64,000 nt of DNA from Verrucomicrobiaceae bacterium (GCA_016795465.1 JAEUHK010000002.1:20051-84050), one strand, 5' to 3'; counted from the stretch's first letter, positions 8,465-18,147 are shown. Numbers and translations are program-made. Notes: a model not told the origin generated them from the letters alone.

Positions 8465-9064
8465 ATGTCCACCATCGTTGTCACTCAGAAAAACGGCGTC
8501 GCCTGCATCGGGGCGGACACTTTGAGCTGCCTCGGCTCGTTGCGTCAAAAGGCCGGGCATGTCGTGAACAAAACGAAGATCACCAAGATCGGCGATACCT
8601 TCATTGGGCTCACCGGCACCTCGGCGAGCCTTGTCGTGCTCAACAGCTACTTCTCCAATCCGGACCGTCCTCGCGACTTCTCGTCCTGTGAGATGATCTT
8701 CGAGACCTTCCGCCATGCCCATGCTTGGCTAAAGGCCGAGTACTTCATGTCGTCGATGCCCGACAAGGGTGAGGAATACGAGACCACGCAGTTCTACGGC
8801 CTCGCCGCGAATGCCCACGGCATCTTCGCCCTCTACTCCTACCGCTCCGCCCAGCAGTTTCACAAGTTCTGGGCCGCTGGCTCAGGTCGCGACTTCGCCC
8901 TCGGCGCCATGCAAACCGCCTACGACAGCGGCAAAAGAGCCGAAGAGATCGCCCGCGCCGGCCTCGAAGCCGCCGCCGAGTTCGACAGCGCCACCTCCGC
9001 GCCTTTTGAGCTGCACACCGTGCCGCTAGCGGGCGCTGAAAAGCCCAAGAAGCGGAGAAAGTGA
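8465..9064 (+). CDS. Proteasome-type (HslV-like) Ntn hydrolase
   Basis: The 199-residue protein resembles the beta-subunit/HslV superfamily of N-terminal-nucleophile peptidases. The opening MSTIVVTQKNGVACIGADTL aligns with the first strands of HslV, and AAGSGRDFALGAMQTAYDSG aligns with the conserved GSG..AL segment. After removal of Met the N-terminus would be Ser2-Thr3, so the nucleophile is uncertain. A very basic tail (KPKKRRK) ends the protein. No HslU-like ATPase is nearby. It follows carA by 45 bases and overlaps the 3' end of the convergent gene at 9026. Confidence 0.75.
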   Translation: MSTIVVTQKNGVACIGADTLSCLGSLRQKAGHVVNKTKITKIGDTFIGLTGTSASLVVLNSYFSNPDRPRDFSSCEMIFETFRHAHAWLKAEYFMSSMPDKGEEYETTQFYGLAANAHGIFALYSYRSAQQFHKFWAAGSGRDFALGAMQTAYDSGKRAEEIARAGLEAAAEFDSATSAPFELHTVPLAGAEKPKKRRK

Positions 9065-9637
9065 TGGGTCCGGCTTCTCGCAGCCAAGGATGACATGCAT
9101 CTTGGAAGCCGTTTGCCTCAACGCTTTCTCGATAATCGGATCTTCACTGAGCTCGTTGGACAGGTCGGCAAGCTTGATGGCCAGTTTCTCCAGCTTCAGA
9201 CACTGGAGTGATTTCATCATTTCGCCCACCCATGCGCCCTTGTCTGACTTGCGTTGGTCCATCAGCGCATTGCCCTTCGAAGCCCAATCGATCTGACGCT
9301 GGAGATAGACCAGCAAGTCACCCGCATGTTTGCGGAAGAGTGCCCTCTCATTCGGGTTCCCATCCAGCAGGATGTCTCTGACATGTAAAAAGCATCGCCG
9401 GGCCAGCATCGGGTTCTTTTCATCCAGCGTTTGGAAGAGTTGAACCGTTCGGAACTCCTCTTTGAACTTCCTGTTGATGCTTTTCACCTCTGCAAACACC
9501 GGCTCGCCAGCCAGGCCGCGCTCGAGCCGCTCCGTGTCCCGGTCACGCCTCGCTTTCAGTTCGGCATTCAAATCATCCGAATAGGCCGCCCCGCAGGCCA
9601 GCCACAAACAGCTCAAGAAAAGGGAGATTCCGCGCAT
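9026..9637 (-). CDS. Exported helical protein of unknown function
   Basis: This 203-residue protein has a signal peptide (MRGISLFLSCLWLACGAAYS) followed by a highly charged, probably all-helical mature domain. ATG 9637 is chosen because a GGAG lies nine bases upstream; an in-frame ATG at 9652 would add five residues before the signal. No family or motif was recognised. Its last 39 bases overlap the tail of the Ntn hydrolase gene on the other strand. Confidence 0.6.
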   Translation of the reverse strand: MRGISLFLSCLWLACGAAYSDDLNAELKARRDRDTERLERGLAGEPVFAEVKSINRKFKEEFRTVQLFQTLDEKNPMLARRCFLHVRDILLDGNPNERALFRKHAGDLLVYLQRQIDWASKGNALMDQRKSDKGAWVGEMMKSLQCLKLEKLAIKLADLSNELSEDPIIEKALRQTASKMHVILGCEKPDPSLSPLLGLFSAR

Positions 9638-9681
9638 GGGCGAAATCTCCATTCAGAAATCAAAACTGGCAAGTTTGAGGA

Positions 9682-10470
9682 TCAATCCCCGCCACCGGCG
9701 ACCTTTGGCGAGTTGCCGAGGGCTTCTTTGACGGCGGCGACGGCGTAGTCGCGGTTGAGCTTGGTGATCCAGCGGACGCTGATCTCTTTCGGGCAGGCGG
9801 CTTCGCACTCGTATTGGTTGGTGCAGTTGCCGAAGCCTTCCTTGTCCATCTGGCGGACCATGCCGAGCGTGCGGCGGTCCTTCTCGGGCTTGCCTTGCGG
9901 CAGGAGATTGAGCTGGCCGGCCTTGGCGGAGACGAAGAGCATGGCGCTGGCGTTTTTGCACGCGGCCACGCAGGCACCGCAGCCGATGCACGCGGCGGCG
10001 TCCATCGCGGCGTCGGCGACTTCTTTGCCGATCGGCAGCGCATTGGCATCCTGCGGCGCACCGGTGCGCACGGTGACGAAACCACCGGCCTGCTGGATGC
10101 GGTCGAAGGCACCACGATCAACGACGAGGTCCTTGATGACCGGGAAGGCCTTTGCGCGGAAGGGCTCAATCCAGATCGTGTCGCCGGTGCGGAACTTGCG
10201 CATGTGGAGCTGGCAGGTCGTCGTGGCCTTTTCGGGGCCGTGCGGCACGCCGTTGATCTGCATGGAGCACATGCCGCAGATGCCTTCGCGGCAGTCATGG
10301 TCGAATGCGACCGGTTCCTGGCCTTTGGAAATGAGGCGCTCGTTCACGATGTCCATCATTTCGAGGAACGAGGCATGATCCGGAATGTCCGGAGCATCGA
10401 TGTCCTGGAAATGACCGGGCTGGCCTGCGTTCTGACGCCAGACTTTGAGGTGAAGATTGAGTTGGGACAT
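9682..10470 (-). CDS. sdhB: Succinate dehydrogenase/fumarate reductase iron-sulfur subunit
   Basis: SdhB passes electrons between the flavoprotein and the membrane cytochrome b. The 262-residue protein carries three cysteine clusters: [16 protein letters not shown] for the [2Fe-2S] centre, [17 protein letters not shown] for [4Fe-4S], and [15 protein letters not shown] for [3Fe-4S] or its equivalent. It is the last gene of a C-A-B operon, 18 bases after sdhA. The operon type matches the b558-family enzymes of Bacteroidetes, Bacillus and epsilonproteobacteria. Confidence 0.95.
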   Translation of the reverse strand: MSQLNLHLKVWRQNAGQPGHFQDIDAPDIPDHASFLEMMDIVNERLISKGQEPVAFDHDCREGICGMCSMQINGVPHGPEKATTTCQLHMRKFRTGDTIWIEPFRAKAFPVIKDLVVDRGAFDRIQQAGGFVTVRTGAPQDANALPIGKEVADAAMDAAACIGCGACVAACKNASAMLFVSAKAGQLNLLPQGKPEKDRRTLGMVRQMDKEGFGNCTNQYECEAACPKEISVRWITKLNRDYAVAAVKEALGNSPKVAGGGD

Positions 10471-10488
10471 GGGACGTTGAAAAAGACG

Positions 10489-12405
10489 TTATTTGTAGCT
10501 GCGGACGGCGAGGTGGACTTCTTCGAAGGCCAGAGGCTCCTTGTTGAGCGTGGGCTTGCTGAAGTCACCGGTGTATTCCCAGGCGGCGGCGTAGCTGAAG
10601 TTGTCGTCGTCGCGTTTCGCCTCGCCATCGGGGTATTGATGCTCGGTGCGGAAGTGGCCGCCGCAGCTTTCCTCACGATGACGCGCATCGAGGCAGAGCA
10701 GTTCGGCGAACTCCATGAAGTCGGCCACGCGTCCGGCTTTTTCGAGCTCGGGATTGCAGGCGTCGCCGCTGCCGGGAACGAAGACGTTCGTTTTGAACTC
10801 CTCGCGCAGCTCGGGGATGCGCTTGAGCGCTTCGCTGAGGCCGGCGTGATCGCGGGCCATGCCGCACTTGTCCCAAACGAGGAGACCGAGTTCGCGGTGG
10901 AAACTGTCCACGCTGCGCTTGCCTTTGCTGTTGAGGAACCCCTTCGTCTGCGCGGTGCAGACTTCGAGCGCCTTTTTGAATTCCGGATGGTCGGCGGTGA
11001 CGCTGCCGGGCTTTTGATGCACGAGGTAGTTCGCGATGGTCGTCGGGATGACGAAATAACCATCGGCGAGGCCCTGCATGAGCGCGGAGGCACCGAGACG
11101 GTTCGCGCCGTGATCGGAGAAGTTCGCCTCGCCGAGCACGTGCAGGCCGGGAAGGTTGCTCATGAGATTGTAGTCCACCCACAGGCCGCCCATCGTGTAA
11201 TGCACGGCGGGGTAGATGCGCATCGGCTGCTTGTAGGCGCTCTCGCCGGTGATGCGCTCATACATGTCGAAAAGATTGCCGTAGCGCTCGGCGATCGTCT
11301 TCGCGCCGAACTGGCCGATGGCCTCCGCGAAGTCGAGATACACGCCACGACCGCCGGGGCCCACGCCGCGTCCGTCATCACAGGCTTCCTTCGCCGCGCG
11401 GGAGGAAATGTCACGCGGGGCCAGGTTGCCGAAGCTTGGATACTTGCGCTCGAGATAGTAATCGCGATCCGCCTCGGGGATTTGCGCCGGCGGTTTGCCG
11501 CAGTCTTCCTTCTTCTTCGGCACCCACACGCGGCCGTCATTGCGGAGCGACTCGGACATGAGCGTGAGCTTGCTCTGATAATCGCCGCTCACCGGAATGC
11601 AGGTCGGATGGATCTGCGTGTAGCAAGGGTTCGCGAAGAACGCGCCTTTCTTGTGCGCACGCCACGTCGCGGTGACGTTGCAGCCCATCGCGTTCGTCGA
11701 GAGGTAGAAGACGTTGCCATAGCCGCCGGTGCAAAGCAGCACCGCATCGCCTGCGTGCGCCTCGATTTTGCCGGTGACGAGATTGCGCGTGATGATGCCC
11801 TTTGCGTGACCATCGACGGTCACCACATCGAGCATCTCCGTGCGCGGATACATCTGCACACCGCCCGCGGCGATTTCCTTGTTCAGCGCCGAATAGGCAC
11901 CGAGCAGCAACTGCTGGCCGGTTTGACCGCGAGCATAAAACGTGCGGCTCACCTGGGCGCCGCCGAAGGAACGGTTCGCCAGCATGCCGCCGTATTCGCG
12001 AGCAAAGGGCACACCCTGCGCCACGCACTGGTCGATGATGTTCACGCTGACCTCGGCGAGGCGATGCACATTGGCCTCGCGAGCGCGGAAGTCGCCGCCT
12101 TTGACCGTGTCATAAAAGAGGCGATGCACGCTGTCGCCATCGTTCTGGTAGTTCTTCGCAGCATTGATGCCGCCCTGCGCAGCGATGGAGTGCGCCCGAC
12201 GCGGCGAGTCCTGGAAGCAGAAGCACTTCACCTTGTAGCCCAGCTCGGAAAGCGTCGCCGCAGCCGAGGAACCGGCCAAGCCGCTGCCCACGACGAGCAC
12301 GGTGAACTTGCGCTTGTTCTTCGGATTGATGAGCTTCGAGTCCTGCTTGTGCTTGGACCACTTCATGGCCATCGGGCCGGAGGGAATGTGGGAGTCGAGT
12401 GGCAT
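10489..12405 (-). CDS. sdhA: Succinate dehydrogenase/fumarate reductase flavoprotein subunit
   Basis: This subunit oxidises succinate (or reduces fumarate) at a covalently bound FAD. The 638-residue protein has the dinucleotide-binding motif [36 protein letters not shown] contains the His that normally binds FAD, and [17 protein letters not shown] lies near the active site. The translation may start at ATG 12405 or at the second Met a few codons in. The gene is separated from sdhC by a 45-base spacer holding a CATTC repeat. Confidence 0.96.
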   Translation of the reverse strand: MPLDSHIPSGPMAMKWSKHKQDSKLINPKNKRKFTVLVVGSGLAGSSAAATLSELGYKVKCFCFQDSPRRAHSIAAQGGINAAKNYQNDGDSVHRLFYDTVKGGDFRAREANVHRLAEVSVNIIDQCVAQGVPFAREYGGMLANRSFGGAQVSRTFYARGQTGQQLLLGAYSALNKEIAAGGVQMYPRTEMLDVVTVDGHAKGIITRNLVTGKIEAHAGDAVLLCTGGYGNVFYLSTNAMGCNVTATWRAHKKGAFFANPCYTQIHPTCIPVSGDYQSKLTLMSESLRNDGRVWVPKKKEDCGKPPAQIPEADRDYYLERKYPSFGNLAPRDISSRAAKEACDDGRGVGPGGRGVYLDFAEAIGQFGAKTIAERYGNLFDMYERITGESAYKQPMRIYPAVHYTMGGLWVDYNLMSNLPGLHVLGEANFSDHGANRLGASALMQGLADGYFVIPTTIANYLVHQKPGSVTADHPEFKKALEVCTAQTKGFLNSKGKRSVDSFHRELGLLVWDKCGMARDHAGLSEALKRIPELREEFKTNVFVPGSGDACNPELEKAGRVADFMEFAELLCLDARHREESCGGHFRTEHQYPDGEAKRDDDNFSYAAAWEYTGDFSKPTLNKEPLAFEEVHLAVRSYK

Positions 12406-12416
12406 GGCGAGAGTAA

Positions 12417-12448
12417 AATGTCGAATGGCGAATGCAGAATGACGAAGG
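12417..12448 (-). repeat. CATTC-type spacer repeat, copy 2
   Basis: On the minus strand this reads CCTTCGTCATTCTGCATTC and then CATTC-like units, nearly identical to 8421-8452. It starts two bases after the sdhC stop codon inside a 45-base spacer. Confidence 0.6.
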
Positions 12449-12450
12449 AA

Positions 12451-13161
12451 TCAGCGACCGTAGCCGAAGAGCCAGATGGAGAGGACGATGGCGGCGTTTC
12501 CGGCGAAGATGAGGCCCGCAAAGGCATAACCGGCCTTTTTGAAAAGCGGCTCGGACTTGTCCGTGCTGATGCCGAGGGTCTGGAAGAGGCTGCTGAAGCC
12601 GTGACTCAGGTGGCTGCACAGCAGCGCCATGGCGATGAGGTAGAAGATCGACGCCGGAGCCCAGGAGAAGCCGTCGATGACCATCTTATAGACGTTGTGC
12701 ACCTTCTCGCCGTGCAGGTCGATCTTGTAGGCGTCCGAGTTGTAGCTGTTTCCGACGCGCACGGTGTAGTGCAGCAGGTGGTAAACAATGAACGCCAGAA
12801 TCGTGAGACCGCTCCAGATCATCGTGTGGGAGGACTTCGAGCTCACCTGCGCCTTGTGCTGGCCGTATTTGTCCGGGCGGGCGGCGTTGTTTTGCTTCGT
12901 CAGCGACACCGTGGCGATGATGTGGACCAAAACGGCCGCCAGCAAGCCCGCTCGGGCGATCCACACACCACCGCCATGCAGCGCCGTTTGCAGCAGGTGG
13001 CCGTATTCATTGATCGCATCCTGACCGGCGAAAATGAGCAGGTTGCCGATGAGATGCCCAAAGACAAAACCGATCAGCACGAGGCCCGTCAGGGCCACCA
13101 AGATCTTCTTGCCGATGGAGGAGGCGTAGAACCGCGAAAAGGAGTCAAAAACAGCGCTCAT
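12451..13161 (-). CDS. sdhC: Succinate dehydrogenase cytochrome b subunit (b558 family)
   Basis: SdhC anchors the dehydrogenase in the membrane and exchanges electrons with quinone through haem b. The 236-residue single-anchor subunit has about five hydrophobic helices. His residues placed to bind haem lie in VFGHLIGNLL, LLQTALHGGGVW, VHIIATVSL, VYHLLHYTVR and LCSHLSHGFSS. This is the single-polypeptide, dihaem type rather than the SdhC/SdhD pair. It is the first gene of the C-A-B operon. Confidence 0.92.
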   Translation of the reverse strand: MSAVFDSFSRFYASSIGKKILVALTGLVLIGFVFGHLIGNLLIFAGQDAINEYGHLLQTALHGGGVWIARAGLLAAVLVHIIATVSLTKQNNAARPDKYGQHKAQVSSKSSHTMIWSGLTILAFIVYHLLHYTVRVGNSYNSDAYKIDLHGEKVHNVYKMVIDGFSWAPASIFYLIAMALLCSHLSHGFSSLFQTLGISTDKSEPLFKKAGYAFAGLIFAGNAAIVLSIWLFGYGR

Positions 13162-13309
13162 GTGGGGAGTGGAAATCCATCATGGGCATACGCTGTGTGC
13201 GTGCAACAGGGATTCCAAAATTCATGCCCCGCGAGCGATTCGGATGGGCATTTGCAGCAGCAAAATGAGCTCAAAGATACCAACCGAGGCGCAGCTTTCC
13301 CGGTCTGGC

Positions 13310-13624
13310 TCACTGCTTCTTGGTCAGCGAGGTGATCTGGTAGTTCTGCGCGAGGTCGCCGAGGGCGGCCATGGCGGTGTCCTTGGTCACGTTCGCATCC
13401 TTGGAAACGATGGTGATGGTGTTCACGCCTTCTTTTTCTCCTTTGGTGATGTCGATCTTTTCCACGCCGGGCAGTTTGGCGGTCAGAGCCTCGGAAACGT
13501 GGGCCTTGCAGGCGGCGCAGACGACGCCGGTGATGTCGCCGGTGTAGGTGTGCTTGGCGTCACCGGCGAAGGTTTGAACGGCAAAGACGGCGAGCAGGGC
13601 AAAGAGGGCGGCGAGGTGTTTCAT
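13310..13624 (-). CDS. Exported HMA-like (heavy-metal-associated) protein
   Basis: The 104-residue protein has a signal peptide (KHLAALFALLAVFAVQTFAG) and an HMA-like fold. The CxxC in GVVCAACKAHVSEALTAKLPGV sits where copper chaperones bind metal, followed by the usual beta strand (NTITIVSKDANV). It may carry Cu or another soft metal outside the cytoplasm. It starts six bases after the RluA gene stop, so it is probably cotranscribed with it. Confidence 0.78.
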   Translation of the reverse strand: MKHLAALFALLAVFAVQTFAGDAKHTYTGDITGVVCAACKAHVSEALTAKLPGVEKIDITKGEKEGVNTITIVSKDANVTKDTAMAALGDLAQNYQITSLTKKQ

Positions 13625-13630
13625 GGTGTC

Positions 13631-14374
13631 TCAAGGATGGAGAGGAATCTGTGCGGCGGCAAGCACGGCGGCGAGGTCCTCCGGCAGCGGGGCGGTGATG
13701 AGCAGCGGCTGGCCGCTGGCGGGGTGCTTCAGGCTCAGTTGAAAGGCGTGAAGGAAAAGCCGGCGGGCCTGGAGTGACTTTTTGAGCACGCGATTTTGCT
13801 CGAACGAGCCATACACATCATCACCGACGAGCGGCAGATGCCGCGAGGCAGCCTGGACGCGGATTTGATGTGTCTTTCCGGTGATGAGATCGATCTCCAG
13901 CAGCGAGAGACGATGCGCGGCGCTGTAATGATGCAGGCGAAAGCGCAGCTCCGCGTTCGGTCGCGGCCCACGGCGCACGGCGGTGCGCACTTGATGACGA
14001 GCATGCTCGGTGATGAGATGGTCTAGCCAAACGCCCTCGGGCTTCAAACCACCGCCGCTGCATAGCGCGAGATACTTTTTCCGCACCTGTTCGGCCCCGA
14101 AGGCCTCGCGGCATCGATCAGCCGTTTTTTCGTCCTTCGCAGCCAAAAGCACGCCGGAGGTATCCTGATCGAGCCGGTGGATCAAAAACACCTCACCAGC
14201 CGAAGAATTGAAACAACGCCTTTCGGCATCGTAACGGCCTTCGAAGGCACTTCGCTGCGGTTTGGCCGATTTCGGATTCGGATGCGAAAGCACCCCATGC
14301 GGCTTGTTCACCACGATGACATGCCGGTCCTCATGAAGAACCGGGCAGGTGGTGATGGCGGCGGAGGTGGTCAT
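13631..14374 (-). CDS. RluA-family pseudouridine synthase
   Basis: The 247-residue protein matches RluA/RluD-type synthases that isomerise uridine in rRNA or tRNA. The catalytic Asp lies in HRLDQDTSGVLLAAKD. The family segments VVNKPHGVLSHPNP near the start and DLITGKTHQIRVQAA, LPLVGDDVYG near the end are present. There is no N-terminal S4 domain. ATG 14374 shares its A with the TGA stop of the upstream cytochrome gene (TGATG), so the two are probably translationally coupled. The target site cannot be told from sequence. Confidence 0.88.
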   Translation of the reverse strand: MTTSAAITTCPVLHEDRHVIVVNKPHGVLSHPNPKSAKPQRSAFEGRYDAERRCFNSSAGEVFLIHRLDQDTSGVLLAAKDEKTADRCREAFGAEQVRKKYLALCSGGGLKPEGVWLDHLITEHARHQVRTAVRRGPRPNAELRFRLHHYSAAHRLSLLEIDLITGKTHQIRVQAASRHLPLVGDDVYGSFEQNRVLKKSLQARRLFLHAFQLSLKHPASGQPLLITAPLPEDLAAVLAAAQIPLHP

Positions 14375-17094
14375 CAGTTCCCGCTGCGCATGTAGGCGAC
14401 GATATCGGCCACGTCCTGGGCGGTGAGGCCGAGTTGGAAGGCGCTGAGCATCATGCTGCGGTCGAGCTTGCCACGCTTCTGCACGCGGCTCTTGGGCACG
14501 AACTGGTTCACGCCGCCCATGCTGCGCACGATCATGATATCGCCTTCGGTGAGAAGCATGCCGTGGATGGTGGAGCCGTCCTTTGTTTTGATCTCCTGAC
14601 CGTCGTAGCCATGGGCGATGTCCTTGCTCGGCTCCAAAATGGCCTGTGTGATGATCTCGGCAGGCTGACTGCGGCCCCAGCCATCGAGGTTCGGGCCGAA
14701 TTCGACGCCCTGGCCATTGAACTGGTGGCACATGACACAGCGGGTGACGAGCTGGGCTCCGTTTTTGGCGTTGCCAGTGAGCTTGAGCACATCGGCGGCC
14801 TGATAGGTGCCTGCGATGGCGGGTGGCGTGACGATCTCGACGAGCTTGGCGCTTTCGGGATCGAAGATGCCTTCCTTCTTCAATTCCTCGGCGATGCCAA
14901 AGCTGCTCCAGTCATCGGTGCTGCGTTTGATGATCCACCACATGACTTCGGCATGGATCGGCGAGGCTTTGTCCTTGGCTAAAGCAAGCACGGCCTTCGC
15001 GGCGGTGGCATCTGGGATGAATGCGAGGGTGTCGAGGGCCAGCTTGCGTTGCTCTGGCGTCAGCTTGCCATCGGCGGCACGCTTTTGCAGATCCGCCACC
15101 GCGGCCACGGGATGCAGACGCCAGGTGAGATGGGCAAAACCTTCGCTCCAATCGCCCTCAGGCTTCAGCTTGGCCCACACCTCGGCTTCCTTGCCCGTGC
15201 AACCGATGCCCCAGGCCTCCAGCAGCGAGCGATCACTGCCATCGATGTGACGCGCCATGCGGGCGAGCAGCGGCGCAGACTGAGCCACTGGCACATCACG
15301 CAGCGCCACGGCCACCTCACGGCGGACCATGGGCGACTGGTCACCCGCCATCACGTTAAGGATGTCCAGCACCTCGTCCGTGGCGGCACGAATGGCACGC
15401 AGGGCCACGAGACGCTTCGTGGCATCATCGCTCTCCAGCCAGCTCCGCGTGGCGATGATGCCTTTTTCGCTGAGTTGGGCCGCGAGCCATACCGCACGCG
15501 AGGCGATGTGAGGATTCGCATGGTCACGCAGGTGCAAAACCTTCGAAAGCACCTTCTCGCCGGCTTCTTTGAGCTTCGTGAAGCCCACATGACGCACGTT
15601 GTTCACCGGCGATTGCAGCGCGGCGAGCTGGCCTTCCACAGTGTCGTAGTTGATCGCGGGGATCTGCGGCTTGAAGCCCTTCGGCGCGATGCGGTAAATC
15701 GTGCCGCTGCAGGTCTCATCGGTGTCCTGATGGCCGCCGGTGCGCTTATCATACCAGTCGCTGATGTAGATGGCCCCATCGGCCCCCACGCAGACATCGG
15801 AAGGACGGAACAACGTCTGCCGGTCATCGGAGAGGTTGTTCGCTCCGCCGACGAAATCGCTGCCTTTGAAGACCCCGCTGGTGTTCGTGGTGCAGAAGTT
15901 GAAGCGCTCGAGCTTGAAGCCCGCGCCATCGGGTTTCGGAAGGTAGCCGTAAACAACGTTGCGACCCGTTTCGCAGCTCAGCAGCAGGCCGTTCCACTTG
16001 TCGCCGAGGGCTCCATTTTCATAAAAGCACATGCCGGTGGGCGCACCGCCGCCATAGACATCGCCGGCGGGGATGATGCCGGGGTCTTCCTGACGCCACT
16101 CGGCCACGGGAATCGTCTGGCCGGGACGTTTGTCCGCACGCCACTGGCGTTTTCCATCGGCGGAGAAGAAGCCGAAGCTGCCGCCTTCGATGAGATGGCT
16201 CACGCGGCAGGCGGGCGGATCGTCGTTGTCGTTGAGGAACATGTCGCCAAAGCTCGTGCGCACGCCCTCGTAGCTGTTGCGGTAGTTGAAGCCGAGGATC
16301 TTCGCCTTGTGGCCGCTGGGATCGACGCTGGCAGTGAAGCCACCCACATAGACATGGCCGTCATCGCTCTTCTCGCCGGTGTAGGTATTGTTGAGGTAGG
16401 CGCCGCCGATGCGGAAGGTGTTGCCGCTCTTGTCGCTGAACTGGGCGCCGCAGTTGCCATTGCTGAAGTAAAGACGGCCATCGGGGCCGGCATACACGCT
16501 GTGCAGGCTGTGATCGTGCTGCGGCTGCTCGAAGCCGGAGAGGAAGATCTCACGCTTATCGACCGCGGGGTCGAATTTGAGGTCGCGGTTCACATCGGTG
16601 TATTTGATGATGTTCGGCGTGTTCGAGACAAAGATCACATTGTCGAACACCGCGACACCGAGCGGGCATTCGAGCTCCTTCTCGCGGACGAAGACATGGC
16701 TGCTGTCGCACTTGCCATCGCCATCCGTGTCTTGCAGCACGCGGACGCAATCGCCCTCGCGGCTGCGGCCGCTGTGACGGCGGTAATTGACCCCTTCGGT
16801 GATCCAAACACGGCCCGCGTGGTCGATGTCCATGTTGGCCGGATTGAAAAGCTGGGGCGAGGTGGCCCAAACGGTGATTTCGAGTCCTTCTGGCACTTGA
16901 AACATGGAAGGCTCCAGATGCTCCGGTTTGGCAGTCGCCGCATCAAAAGCCGGTTGGTTGTAATCGGGCGCGAAAGCAGGCTTGGCGACCTCAAACGGAC
17001 CTTTTTCCTTTTTCGGTTTGTCAGGCTTGGCGGCGATGAGCACGAGAGGCGTGGCGACCGCGAGGGCAACGAGGAGGTTTTTTCGGTTCAGCAT
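14374..17094 (-). CDS. PVC-type membrane-bound dehydrogenase with HEAT repeats and c-type cytochrome domain
   Basis: This 906-residue exported protein combines three parts typical of Verrucomicrobia and Planctomycetes. An N-terminal beta-propeller-like dehydrogenase domain includes PEGLEITVWATSP, DIDHAGRVWITEG and VYAGPDGRLYFSNG. A helical HEAT-like middle follows. The C-terminal haem-binding domain carries CVMCHQFNGQG near residue 790. ATG 17094 is chosen because it opens a signal peptide (MLNRKNLLVALAVATPLVLIA); longer starts add unrelated residues. It probably acts in periplasmic sugar or carbohydrate oxidation. That role is inferred from the family only. Confidence 0.88.
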   Translation of the reverse strand: MLNRKNLLVALAVATPLVLIAAKPDKPKKEKGPFEVAKPAFAPDYNQPAFDAATAKPEHLEPSMFQVPEGLEITVWATSPQLFNPANMDIDHAGRVWITEGVNYRRHSGRSREGDCVRVLQDTDGDGKCDSSHVFVREKELECPLGVAVFDNVIFVSNTPNIIKYTDVNRDLKFDPAVDKREIFLSGFEQPQHDHSLHSVYAGPDGRLYFSNGNCGAQFSDKSGNTFRIGGAYLNNTYTGEKSDDGHVYVGGFTASVDPSGHKAKILGFNYRNSYEGVRTSFGDMFLNDNDDPPACRVSHLIEGGSFGFFSADGKRQWRADKRPGQTIPVAEWRQEDPGIIPAGDVYGGGAPTGMCFYENGALGDKWNGLLLSCETGRNVVYGYLPKPDGAGFKLERFNFCTTNTSGVFKGSDFVGGANNLSDDRQTLFRPSDVCVGADGAIYISDWYDKRTGGHQDTDETCSGTIYRIAPKGFKPQIPAINYDTVEGQLAALQSPVNNVRHVGFTKLKEAGEKVLSKVLHLRDHANPHIASRAVWLAAQLSEKGIIATRSWLESDDATKRLVALRAIRAATDEVLDILNVMAGDQSPMVRREVAVALRDVPVAQSAPLLARMARHIDGSDRSLLEAWGIGCTGKEAEVWAKLKPEGDWSEGFAHLTWRLHPVAAVADLQKRAADGKLTPEQRKLALDTLAFIPDATAAKAVLALAKDKASPIHAEVMWWIIKRSTDDWSSFGIAEELKKEGIFDPESAKLVEIVTPPAIAGTYQAADVLKLTGNAKNGAQLVTRCVMCHQFNGQGVEFGPNLDGWGRSQPAEIITQAILEPSKDIAHGYDGQEIKTKDGSTIHGMLLTEGDIMIVRSMGGVNQFVPKSRVQKRGKLDRSMMLSAFQLGLTAQDVADIVAYMRSGN

Positions 17095-17241
17095 GGTTGG
17101 CGGGGCGGAAGGAACGCGAAGAGGCCGGACCTCTTGCGGCGCGGAGCATGCCGAGGGCACAAAAGGCGTGCAAGAAAGGACGTTGTCGAATTATTGGGGC
17201 CGCCGGTTGCGGCTGAGGAGGACCTTCCTTAGCGTACTCGG

Positions 17242-18147
17242 ATGTCACGCCGGCTGGTCTCTCTCACAGGTCATGAAATGCCCCTTTCGAAGGGGAAGCT
17301 TTGCGTGGGCACGGATCCGGCTGCGGAAGTCCCGGTGACGCCGGGCACAGGGCTGCAAGCGAGGCATTTTATCATCGACACCACGGGCGAGGTGGCCCGG
17401 CTGCATGCCTGTGAAGGCGGTGAGACCTGGCTGAACGGCCAACCGGTGCAGGAGGCAGAGCTGACGAGTGGTGATTTGATCTCGGCGGGCGCTTTGGAGG
17501 TGCGCTTTGTGAACGACGAGGCTCAAACCGGCGCGAGAAGCTTGCCAGAGAATCCCGTCGGCAGTGTGCCCACCCTGGCCCCGCCCAAGAAGGCTGCTTT
17601 CGAGGGGGCAGTCCTGATGGTCGGAGGGCTGGCGCTCTGCCTTGTGGCGATGTGGGCGGCCTATGAAGGCCTTATGAGGCCCGTAAGGGAGCTGCGTCCA
17701 GAAGATGTGATCAATCGTGAGGCGCGGCTGATTTCCATCCAGCCGCACCCGGGCTGGTTGCAGGCTCATTTTGACGGCCTGCCCGGCTGCGCGGTGGAAA
17801 TGCCGAAGGGGCTGTTTGCCCGTCTTTTTCATCAGTCATGGCCGTGCCGGGAGGAGCTATGCGGCAACCAAGGGTGGCCTGCAGTGGTGGGATTTGAGCG
17901 GTCCGTGCTTCAGGCGGCGGGTGATTCAAGGGGGGAGCCCCGGCGGATGCTGATCATCACCCTGGAGGTGAACGGGGAGTCTCAACGGACTTTGAGCCAG
18001 CACAATGCCATCCAACGTGATGCTGCGGGTATCCCCTGGCTGACGGTGCTGCCCCTGGGCATGCTGGGAGTGTTCATCGGCTCGGCAGGTCATGATAAAT
18101 GGAAGGCCGCGCATTCCATGCGCCGTTACACCGCTCGGAGCGTGTGA
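17242..18147 (+). CDS. FHA-like domain membrane protein
   Basis: The 301-residue protein begins with a region resembling a forkhead-associated fold: KLCVGTDPAAEVPV, LQARHFIIDTTGEV, GGETWLNGQPVQE and LTSGDLISAGALEVRFV. These are the usual FHA landmarks, although the Arg and Ser that bind phosphothreonine are not clearly conserved. A transmembrane helix follows near residues 114-136, then an extracytoplasmic domain with several Cys. A second hydrophobic stretch lies near the C-terminus (WLTVLPLGMLGVFIGSAG). The function is unknown. Confidence 0.65.
   Translation: MSRRLVSLTGHEMPLSKGKLCVGTDPAAEVPVTPGTGLQARHFIIDTTGEVARLHACEGGETWLNGQPVQEAELTSGDLISAGALEVRFVNDEAQTGARSLPENPVGSVPTLAPPKKAAFEGAVLMVGGLALCLVAMWAAYEGLMRPVRELRPEDVINREARLISIQPHPGWLQAHFDGLPGCAVEMPKGLFARLFHQSWPCREELCGNQGWPAVVGFERSVLQAAGDSRGEPRRMLIITLEVNGESQRTLSQHNAIQRDAAGIPWLTVLPLGMLGVFIGSAGHDKWKAAHSMRRYTARSV

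Noticed and set aside
9814..13335. 1173-residue plus-strand ORF across the succinate dehydrogenase operon
   Set aside because: It is antisense to sdhB, sdhA and sdhC, whose motifs are unmistakable; long open shadows are common at this GC content.
16618..16660. Possible second LexA box (TGTTC...GAACA-like)
   Set aside because: The half-sites are not four bases apart and lie inside a coding region.
16556..16870. Small minus-strand ORF in another frame of the cytochrome gene
   Set aside because: Arg/His-rich out-of-frame translation, no start signal.
15049..17232. 727-residue plus-strand ORF
   Set aside because: Antisense to the PVC cytochrome gene, with compositionally biased sequence and no domain.
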